Shown here: piece by piece, positions 14,401 through 20,188 of the stretch
Position numbering within the stretch: the first letter of the stretch is position 1
How the letters are laid out: the number at the start of each line of letters is the position of its first letter
Source: Actinomycetes bacterium
GTDB taxonomy: Bacteria > Actinomycetota > Actinomycetes > Propionibacteriales > Propionibacteriaceae
Direction: 5' to 3'
NCBI GenBank assembly: GCA_023419175.1
Contig: JAEZYG010000044.1
Coordinates: 1-20,188, forward strand
DNA length: 20,188 nt
Notes under the pieces: generated by a model
Database searches by the model: none
The model's input: only the letters and a program-made list of their open reading frames with translations
What the model was told of the DNA's origin: nothing
Position numbers and translations under genes: made by a program

Positions 14401-14886
14401 TTAATTTCTCACAACGAGACAGATCTGAGAACCACTCTTGGCATATCCATGATCCACCTTGAGTGAGGAGATTTGACGAGATTCAGTAAAGACCACAGGT
14501 GTGGTCAGCTGAAAACCAGCCTCACGCACCTGAGCGGCATCCACTCGGACGATGGGCTGTCCTGCAGCGACCATATCTCCCTCAGATGCCAATGCACTAA
14601 ATCCGTGACCTTTCAGCTCGACAGTATCGATACCGACATGGACAAGGATTTCTAAACCGTCTGGATCGACGATGGCAAAGGCATGTCCGGTGGCAAAGAC
14701 GGTAGTCAGCTGTCCCGATACGGGGGCGCAGACCTCAATCACAGAATCTGATTGAGGGATCACAGCAAACCCATCTCCCAAAATCTTTTGGGAAAAAACC
14801 GGGTCGTCTACCTTGTCAATCCCAATCACTTCACCGCTCAGCGGAGCGAGAATGGGAAGTTTTTTCTTACCGAATCCGAATAACAT
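14401..14886 (-). CDS. PTS glucose-type EIIA component
   Basis: A 161-residue EIIA of the Glc family. It accepts phosphate from HPr and passes it to the EIIB domain of the adjacent EIIBC. The two family histidines are His68 in TGHAFAI and the phosphorylated His83 in ILVHVGIDTVELKGHGF. The opening APLSGEVIGIDKVDDPVFSQKILGDGFAV (14-42) is canonical. The ATG at 14886 is chosen because homology begins directly after it; upstream frame extension lies inside the IIBC gene. It starts four bases after the IIBC stop, so the pair is coupled. A freestanding EIIA could also regulate other carriers, but this is not shown. Confidence 0.93.
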   Translation of the reverse strand: MLFGFGKKKLPILAPLSGEVIGIDKVDDPVFSQKILGDGFAVIPQSDSVIEVCAPVSGQLTTVFATGHAFAIVDPDGLEILVHVGIDTVELKGHGFSALASEGDMVAAGQPIVRVDAAQVREAGFQLTTPVVFTESRQISSLKVDHGYAKSGSQICLVVRN

Positions 14887-14890
14887 AATC

Positions 14891-16486
14891 TCACTGTTCC
14901 TGTTCGCCTTTGAGGACAGCAGAGCTGTTATGAAGCTGAGCCGCCACCTCGTCATAGACGAATTGCACGCTGGTACCGACAATGACCTGAACAGCCGTCT
15001 GCGATGGACGGATCACCCCTGCCACACCGGCTTTCTTAATCTCTTTCTCGTTAACTTGAGTGTAGTCCTTGACCGTGCATCGTAGACGAGTCGAACAATA
15101 ATCGACCGAGTCGATATTGCCCGCACCACCCAAACCGTCAATGATGCGACTGGCAGCTTCAGAGTAATCGGCATTGCCGCTCAAAGTAAGCCTCTGCTCA
15201 GCGTCGAGATCTTCATCTTCTCGCCCAGGAGTCTTCAGATTCAAAGCTCCGATGAGGAAATAGAAGATGACGAAATAGATGACGAAAAAGACCACGCCCA
15301 TCACCAAGAGCATCCACCACTGGTGAGCGATCGGATTACGAGCTGATAAGAGCATATCGACGAAACCTGCCGAGAAGCCGAAACCGGCTGTCCAATGGAA
15401 TGTCGCTGCGAGGAATACGGCAATACCGGTCAACAAGGCATGTACCACATAGAGCAATGGGGCGATGAACATGAAGGAGAATTCCAAAGGCTCGGTGACG
15501 CCTGTAAAGATCGAGGCGATCGCTCCAGCCAAAAGGACAGAACCAGCAACCTTCTTCTGCTTGCTATCGGCACGCAGATACATAGCTAGAGCTGCACCGG
15601 GCAGACCGAACATCATGATCGGGAAGAAACCGGCTTGATAGCGTCCGACTTCACCGACAACAGTACAGACATTGTTTTCCCATACACCAGGACATGTGGC
15701 GGCAGAGGTAGCAGCGGCAGCGGCATCAAGGGTCTGCTTTCCGCCGAGGAAATTACCGATGTCATTGATGCCGACAACGTCGAACCAGAAAATCGAATTC
15801 AAGGCATGATGCAAACCTGTGGGAATGAGTAATCGGTTGACAAAGCCATAAATTCCCGCACCGAGAGCACCAAGTCCTTGGATGGATTCACCAAAATTGA
15901 ACAAGACGTTATAGACAAACGGCCATGCCACATAGAGGATTCCAGCCAAAAGAATGGAAAAGAGGCTTGTCAGAATCGGGACGAGACGTCGTCCTGAGAA
16001 GAAGGCTAAGAAATCGGGGAGTTTCACCGTATGGAATCGGTTATACACCCAGGCAGCGAGAAGCCCGACCAGGATACCGATCAAGACGTTCTTATCGTTG
16101 ATCGCAGCCCAGCCGTGAGAAGCCCAATCCAATTTGGCTTGTCCTTCGAGAGCTGTCAGGTCGATGCCTTTATAGCCAGCGACGGTCTTTTCTTCGAGGA
16201 GAGCTTTTACTGTGGCGAATCCGAGAAAACCGGATAGAGCTGCTGCACCATTATGGTCTTTCGCCAAACCAAAAGAGATAGCGATGGCGAATAGCCAGCC
16301 CAGATTATCGAGAACGGCAGTGCCAGCTTTCAACAAGATGGCGGCGACGATGCTATTAGCGCCCCAGCCATCTGGATCAATCCAATAGCCGATTCCCATG
16401 AGCAGAGCAGCGACGGGCATTACTGCGACAGCACCCATGACAGCTTTACCGAAATTCTGCAAAGCCCGCATGATGGTATCTTTCAC
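14891..16486 (-). CDS. PTS EIIBC, N-acetylglucosamine/glucose type
   Basis: A 531-residue membrane permease with phosphotransfer domain. EIIC occupies about 1-430 with some ten membrane helices. NRLLIPTGLHHALNSIFWF in its middle is the pattern of NagE-type GlcNAc permeases, distinct from the glucose permease PtsG. A GVTEPLEFSFMFIAP helix and a WTAGFGFSAGFVD segment also fit. EIIB (about 447-520) has the phosphocysteine Cys464 in SVDYCSTRLR. EIIA is a separate gene just downstream. The GTG at 16486 is supported by AAAGGA six bases upstream. Products would be GlcNAc-6-P or glucose-6-P; GlcNAc is favoured by the motif, not proven. No nagA/nagB lies in the window. Confidence 0.92.
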   Translation of the reverse strand: MKDTIMRALQNFGKAVMGAVAVMPVAALLMGIGYWIDPDGWGANSIVAAILLKAGTAVLDNLGWLFAIAISFGLAKDHNGAAALSGFLGFATVKALLEEKTVAGYKGIDLTALEGQAKLDWASHGWAAINDKNVLIGILVGLLAAWVYNRFHTVKLPDFLAFFSGRRLVPILTSLFSILLAGILYVAWPFVYNVLFNFGESIQGLGALGAGIYGFVNRLLIPTGLHHALNSIFWFDVVGINDIGNFLGGKQTLDAAAAATSAATCPGVWENNVCTVVGEVGRYQAGFFPIMMFGLPGAALAMYLRADSKQKKVAGSVLLAGAIASIFTGVTEPLEFSFMFIAPLLYVVHALLTGIAVFLAATFHWTAGFGFSAGFVDMLLSARNPIAHQWWMLLVMGVVFFVIYFVIFYFLIGALNLKTPGREDEDLDAEQRLTLSGNADYSEAASRIIDGLGGAGNIDSVDYCSTRLRCTVKDYTQVNEKEIKKAGVAGVIRPSQTAVQVIVGTSVQFVYDEVAAQLHNSSAVLKGEQEQ

Positions 16487-16666
16487 GTGTCATCCTTTCG
16501 TCCACGTTGAAGAAGGAAACTGCGGCCACCCACTGACCGCCAGCTTGTCAGATCCATCGCAGATGACGATCCCCCTAGACGCAGATTTAGCACTCGCCCT
16601 AAGGGGAAGTAGGCGCCTTGTCGAGACATCTTCGTCCTCACACGCTGGGTATTGAAAAGCACTCTC
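16487..16666 (-). other. PTS leader region without a gene
   Basis: About 180 bases before the PTS GTG and after the candidate promoter. The only structures seen are a weak G+C-rich hairpin possibility around 16595-16620 and an isolated CIRCE half-site (TTAGCACTC at 16587-16595). The 110-codon frame across 16490-16822 has no motif and spans the terminator, so I do not call it a gene. Confidence 0.5.
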
Positions 16667-16695
16667 AGAATAGATCAGACAACTTTGCCCGTCTA
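16667..16695 (-). promoter_or_regulatory. Candidate PTS promoter with inverted repeat in its spacer
   Basis: TAGACG (16695-16690) and TATTCT (16672-16667) are separated by 17 bases on the minus strand. AGAC and GTCT with a 10-base gap (16677-16694) form a small inverted repeat overlapping the -35 and spacer, which could be a GntR-type operator. Both matches are moderate. Confidence 0.3.
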
Positions 16696-16739
16696 GGAAT
16701 TGTGCACATATTCTCAGATAATTATCAGACTTTAGTTCT

Positions 16740-16775
16740 AAAAACCCTCTCTCCCCCTTAAGGGGAAGAGAGGGT
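16740..16775 (-). terminator. Intrinsic terminator after the 2H phosphoesterase gene
   Basis: On the minus strand ACCCTCTCT (16775-16767) pairs with AGAGAGGGT (16752-16744), with the inner CCCCTT/AAGGGG extending the stem. Five T residues (16744-16740) follow. It lies about 80 bases past the stop of the gene at 16855. Confidence 0.88.
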
Positions 16776-16854
16776 CGCATCTGCTTTATACGAACAGATA
16801 TCTCTTTACAGTGGACTCCCATTCATGAATCGTCGACTCTTTTCCAGCACTGAA

Positions 16855-17466
16855 TCAAGCTGATAGACCGACAGGGATACGTCCAATGACATCAAAGGTA
16901 TAGATCCCCTGGTCAATATTTTGGTGGACGGCGCACCATACCACCTGCTCACAATTCACAGGAGGAGGAAGGATATCTCCTACAGCTTTCATCGCCTCGG
17001 CATCATCGGCATCTCCATGCGCATATGCCAAGGTGATATGTGGACGAGGAGGAGCGCTATAGTGACAAGCATGCGAACCTAAAACATCGCATGCCGCTCC
17101 TCTCACAGCGTCAGCCACAATGTGGAATTTATCGACAGGTTCACCGAAGCAAAGGACAGAATCACACGTCACTTCAGGAGAGGAAAAATCCATCGTCCAC
17201 GGCTTTAAGCTCGATACAGCATGTGCTGTAGCATCTAGCAGATGCCGAATCTGATGATCCGATAGATCACCTCTCATATGAGGAATGCGTTGCACTGTCA
17301 CATGGAGAGCTTCTTCAGGTTGCACAGCCAGGTTGGCACATCCTCCAAGCCTGTTCAGGATCGGAATAGCCCAATCGATAAAATCTTTGCCAGGAAGCAG
17401 ATAGGCGTGTAACTGACCAGATGGATCATCCCACGGATCCGTCTTGGCAGTGAAAAAATCTTTCAC
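16855..17466 (-). CDS. 2H phosphoesterase family protein (2'-5' RNA ligase-like)
   Basis: A 203-residue protein with the two H-x-T-x motifs that define the 2H phosphoesterase superfamily: HVTV at 55-58 and HITL at 143-146, about 88 residues apart as in LigT/ThpR-like enzymes. Such enzymes open 2',3'-cyclic phosphates or join and cleave 2'-5' RNA linkages. Both catalytic histidines are intact. Its GTG start overlaps the TGA of the MFS transporter (GTGA), so it is coupled to that gene. A link between sugar or phosphate transport and RNA end processing is not obvious, and the true substrate is unknown. A strong terminator follows. Confidence 0.85.
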   Translation of the reverse strand: MKDFFTAKTDPWDDPSGQLHAYLLPGKDFIDWAIPILNRLGGCANLAVQPEEALHVTVQRIPHMRGDLSDHQIRHLLDATAHAVSSLKPWTMDFSSPEVTCDSVLCFGEPVDKFHIVADAVRGAACDVLGSHACHYSAPPRPHITLAYAHGDADDAEAMKAVGDILPPPVNCEQVVWCAVHQNIDQGIYTFDVIGRIPVGLSA

Positions 17467-18860
17467 CTAACCTTCTCCCCCTCAATAGTTCCATAGAAGA
17501 TCTTTGAACCGTCACGGCCTCGCCAACCGTTATCTGCCAACTCCTCCAATTCTTCAAGAGTGCGTCCCTTCGTCTCGGGAGCAAGAATGATAGAAGCGAT
17601 CAAGCCGATGAGAGCTACCCCGGCGAAAAGCCAAGTCGCATTATTCATCCCCCACGCCTTGACCATGATCGGGAAGACGAGGACGCCGAGAATGGAGCCA
17701 ATACGCGATACTGATCCAGCGAATCCCACACCTGTTCCACGTAGACGGGTGGGGAACATCTCATTGGGATAGACCATATTGAGCACGCCAGGACCCAAAT
17801 TCGCCAGCAAAATGGTTACTGCCAGCAGAACCGTCATGGGAAGAAGGCTTGGATTCGTCCACAAGGACAGCACCACCAAAGCGACCACCATCCCCGCCAA
17901 GCAGACGATGATTTGGCGACGTCGCCCAACTCTTTCAACCGTGTACATACCGATACCCGCTCCCACAACACCGAGGGCAGCGATCAAAGCCGCTCCGAGG
18001 AAAGCCAGCGACGGCCTACCGTGGGTAAAGGGGGCAAGAATCGTTGGGGTGTACATCTGAATTCCGTAGAAGGAGACCGCGAAAGCAAACCAGAAAATCG
18101 AACAAAACAGAGTAGCTCGCGCCATACGGGCAGAGAATAATTCTGTCCACGAAGCCTTAACAGCAGGCTGCTGGGAGGTAGACGAAATCACCAGATCGTA
18201 TTCATCCAACATCTGCTTTTCAATGGCATCTGCTTCCTCATTTCGTCCTTGATGACGTAGCCAGCGAGGAGATTCAGGGACATTATGGCGCAAGATAATC
18301 ACAGCCACTGCCAATAGAGCACCGACAAAAAGCATCCATCTCCAGGCATTTCCTCCCAAAGGAAGGAGCAGGATTCCGGTCAGATAGGCGGTGAAAGCTC
18401 CAAGCTGCCACAGCAAGGACATGAAGATAATCATCCGTCCGCGTCTCTTTGGAGAGGTGAACTCAGCTGTCATAGACGAACTGATCGGATAGTCCGCTCC
18501 AATGAAAAGACCTAGAGCGAAGCGAGCGGCAATCAATTGCCACACATTCATCGTCAAGGCAGCGGCTAAAGCGAAGACGACGAAACCGATAAGATCGAAC
18601 ATATACATCTTGCGGCGCCCGAATTTATCGACTAACAGACCGCCATAGGACATACCAAAGAACATTCCGACAACGACAGAACAGGCAACCAGACCCGACA
18701 CTAAACCAGATTCAATATTCCATTCACGTGTCAGACCAGGTAAAGCTACTGCGATTACCGAGACATCAAAACCGTCAATGAACATACCCGCGCCAGCGAG
18801 TACCGAGATACGCCGCTCGAAACCACGAGCACGTGCAGACTCCACAGCCGACATAGTCAC
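17463..18860 (-). CDS. MFS sugar porter family transporter
   Basis: A major facilitator with about 12 membrane helices and 465 residues. Sugar-porter marks are FIDGFDVSVIAVALP in helix 1, GGLLVDKFGRRKM (loop 2-3 motif A), RFALGLFIGADYPISSSMTAEF, RGR after helix 4, PESPRWL at the centre and PETKGRTLEELEEL at the C-terminus. The substrate may be a sugar, polyol, aromatic acid or phosphate; the motifs do not decide. Two adjacent GTG codons (18863, 18860) and an ATG (18854) compete. AAAGG six bases before 18860 favours the second GTG. It overlaps the 2H phosphoesterase start by four bases. A perfect 10-base palindrome lies about 37 bases upstream. Confidence 0.9.
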   Translation of the reverse strand: MTMSAVESARARGFERRISVLAGAGMFIDGFDVSVIAVALPGLTREWNIESGLVSGLVACSVVVGMFFGMSYGGLLVDKFGRRKMYMFDLIGFVVFALAAALTMNVWQLIAARFALGLFIGADYPISSSMTAEFTSPKRRGRMIIFMSLLWQLGAFTAYLTGILLLPLGGNAWRWMLFVGALLAVAVIILRHNVPESPRWLRHQGRNEEADAIEKQMLDEYDLVISSTSQQPAVKASWTELFSARMARATLFCSIFWFAFAVSFYGIQMYTPTILAPFTHGRPSLAFLGAALIAALGVVGAGIGMYTVERVGRRRQIIVCLAGMVVALVVLSLWTNPSLLPMTVLLAVTILLANLGPGVLNMVYPNEMFPTRLRGTGVGFAGSVSRIGSILGVLVFPIMVKAWGMNNATWLFAGVALIGLIASIILAPETKGRTLEELEELADNGWRGRDGSKIFYGTIEGEKVR

Positions 18861-18897
18861 CACTGACCTTTCAGATCGTCATATAACTGTCCTCACT

Positions 18898-18907
18898 CTA
18901 GCGCTAG
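18898..18907. promoter_or_regulatory. Palindrome upstream of the MFS gene, possible operator
   Basis: CTAGCGCTAG is a perfect 10-base palindrome about 37 bases before the MFS start codon. The position fits an operator, but no repressor gene is adjacent and I found no clean promoter boxes around it. Confidence 0.3.
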
Positions 18908-18910
18908 CGG

Positions 18911-19273
18911 CGAGGGCATTCAGACTTGTCTTATCCGTCTTGGTATGGAGTTCTCATTGCACAGAAGACCCCTAGGAGAAAACAAGAATCTCACGCGATT
19001 AAGACGTCAGGTAATTAATAGAATCGCTGCACACGGAGTCGTTCAATACGAATGCGAAGATATATCTATAAGACAGTGGATGTTTAGTGACCCATTTGGA
19101 TACACGGGGCTGGGTGGGTGCAGTTGACGGGGTGGTGGGCGCAAAACGAGCGATGGTGTGTACGAAGGAAAGATTGCTTCGCGACAGACTTAGTCCACCT
19201 GAGGGTGTACTTGTTTACCTTAGTTAGCGAACTTGGTCTGAGTTGTTTTGGAAGCAGCCAGCTAGCTGCGTTT
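18911..19273. other. Gene-poor stretch before the mobile-DNA remnant
   Basis: About 360 bases with no gene I can support. It contains a 10-base palindrome AGATATATCT (19058-19067), a G-rich tract (19106-19139) and another palindrome CAGCTAGCTG (19259-19268) a few bases past the recombinase stop. A 60-codon plus frame (18945-19127) and a 102-codon plus frame (19118-19426) have no recognisable motif; the latter is largely antisense to the recombinase tail. Confidence 0.6.
19106..19139 (+). other. G-rich tract, possible G-quadruplex
   Basis: Five runs of three or four G residues (19106-19109, 19112-19114, 19116-19118, 19129-19132, 19137-19139) with loops of 2, 1, 10 and 4 bases. This meets a relaxed G-quadruplex pattern on the plus strand. 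It is close to the recombination junction, but a functional link is only a guess. Confidence 0.35.
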
Positions 19274-19386
19274 TCAATAGATTGCTACGGCGGTTTCGTC
19301 TGTGAAGTGGATGTCGATGGTGCCGCCGGTGTGGATGGAGGCGTGGTCGATGAGGGCGTTCCAGGCGTCGTCGCTGTATTCGAGAG
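19274..19386 (-). pseudogene. C-terminal fragment of a large serine recombinase
   Basis: Reading minus in a frame different from the tape-measure frame, about 36 codons end at TGA (19276-19274): LEYSDDAWNALIDHASIH, then TGGTIDIHFTDETAVAIY. The pattern, a Trp-x-x-Leu-Ile helix, a short strand with GGTI, then HFTDET, resembles the extreme C-terminus of large serine recombinases (recombinase family, phage or transposon integrases). These typically end WxxLVDxVxVxxDGxxxFxFxDGTEI. Everything upstream is missing and replaced by tape-measure sequence, so this is a dead 3' stub. The family call rests on a short segment and could be wrong. Codon frame and stop position are directly visible. Confidence 0.55.
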
Positions 19387-20188
19387 TGGGTTGAAGCCAG
19401 CGTTGATCATCTGCATCAAATCCTGACCCGTCAACTTCCCCGTCGACGACATTTGAGCAAACGCCAGAGTCAGCGATTCCAGTTTTTGGGCATCGCCTTG
19501 GGAGATATCACCCAACTGGTGAAGGCGCTTGGTTGCCTCATCCGCGCTAATGCCAAAGGCCATCAGTGTTTGGGTGTTTTTCGCGAGGTCTTCCATCCCG
19601 AACGGGGTCGCAGCCGCTTCGCGCTTCAGATCGTTGACGAGTGCTTGGGCTTTAGCCTGATCACCCAGCATGGTCGTGAAGCTCGTGGTGTATTGCTCCA
19701 TGCGGGCGTTGTACTCCACCCCATCCCTCAAGGCCCCGGCGAATGCTTTGCCGATGCTGGCGATCGCGTGACCGATCGCTTTGACCCCGCCGATGATGGC
19801 TTCGGCGGCGAGATTGGCTTTCAGCACATCGCCAAACACCCGGGTCTTACCCGAGGTGTCTTGCATTTCATCGCCCAGATCATCAACCGCGCCCTCAAGC
19901 AGGCCCGCGCCCTGGGCAGCAGCCTTCGCGTCATCACCGGCTTCGCCGGCTTCGTCCCCAAACCGCTCCAAAGCAGCGTTGTTGTCTTTCAGCTCTCCCT
20001 CCAGATCGTTCAACACGGCCTGGGCGTTGTTGAGCTGGATCTGCCAATTCTTAGTCCGGGCATCGTTTTCCCCAAACGAGGCCGCAGAGTTATCCAACGC
20101 GGCTTTAAGGGTCTCGATCTTCGATTTTTGCGCCTCGATCTCTTTAGCCAGCACCTGGTTACGAGCCGTGAGCGCATCCGCACTGGTG
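19384..20188 (-). pseudogene. Phage tail tape measure protein, 3'-truncated and cut by window edge
   Basis: An open frame entering from the right edge encodes a tail tape measure protein segment, the phage ruler that sets tail length and helps DNA entry. A charged coiled-coil region (KEIEAQKSKIETLKAAL, then FGENDARTKNWQIQLNNAQ) is followed by a hydrophobic LKANLAAEAIIGGVKAIGHAIA segment. Next comes the tape-measure domain with TPFGMEDLAKNTQTLMAFGIS and LTGQDLMQMINAGFNPL. Homology stops at that last Leu (19384). The frame then runs 32 Thr/Ser/Pro-rich codons to a stop at 19285, antisense-like composition caused by reading the recombinase tail out of frame. The gene is more GC-rich than its neighbours. 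The 5' part lies beyond base 20188, so an upstream prophage is possible. Confidence 0.85.

Noticed and set aside
16587..16604. Exact CIRCE half-site TTAGCACTC in the PTS leader
   Set aside because: Nine bases further on the sequence is GGAAGTAGG, not GAGTGCTAA, so there is no second arm. Treated as chance.
16490..16822. 110-codon minus frame between the PTS and 2H genes
   Set aside because: It runs through a strong intrinsic terminator and the PTS promoter/leader, and has no motif or ribosome site.
18945..19127. 60-codon plus frame starting in the MFS upstream region
   Set aside because: No ribosome site, no recognised family, and mixed composition; kept as part of a gene-poor stretch.
1..20188. 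CRISPR array or rRNA genes
   Set aside because: No regularly spaced direct repeats and no ribosomal RNA signatures were seen on either strand.

Overview
The window looks like chromosome from a low-to-mid GC actinobacterium, most plausibly a member of the Actinomycetaceae. The lineage clues are a DUF3263 protein beside tandem CIRCE operators, a fused CoaBC of actinobacterial type, a MetP/MetS methionine transporter pair, several promoters placed for leaderless translation, and many GTG starts. The genus cannot be named from sequence alone.

Left part (1-1763): two CIRCE operators overlap a leftward promoter that probably drives a groL-type chaperonin gene lying outside the window. They are followed by the DUF3263 gene (minus) and the divergent manA (plus). 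Middle-left (1764-5281): an AT-rich accessory block. It holds an HNH-endonuclease gene, a short membrane-anchored gene that repeats the N-terminal module of the HNH protein, about 700 bases without an intact gene but with a decayed reading frame, and a HigBA-like toxin-antitoxin pair with a palindromic operator inside its promoter. A tRNA-Thr(UGU) follows.

Centre (5447-8248, plus): a glycerophosphodiester phosphodiesterase and YbaK, then an apparently leaderless 23-codon peptide rich in Cys codons. The peptide precedes a DAACS-family symporter whose CAAxYPA motif resembles cystine carriers. I infer a cysteine-responsive attenuator controlling cystine uptake.

Centre-right (8205-14188, minus): a probable operon metP-metS-amino acid permease-TRM11-like methyltransferase-GNAT-coaBC. 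coaBC overlaps the 3' end of the convergent symporter by 44 bases. Right (14401-18860, minus): a two-gene GlcNAc/glucose-type PTS (IIBC, IIA) and a two-gene unit (MFS sugar transporter, 2H phosphoesterase), each followed by a clear intrinsic terminator.

Right edge (18864-20188): a gene-poor stretch with a G-rich tract, then a phage tape-measure gene fragment. Its 3' end is cut off and joined, out of frame, to the last ~36 codons of what looks like a large serine recombinase. This is a deletion or recombination scar of mobile DNA. The strongest leads are the Cys leader peptide, the duplicated-module HNH locus and the phage/recombinase junction.
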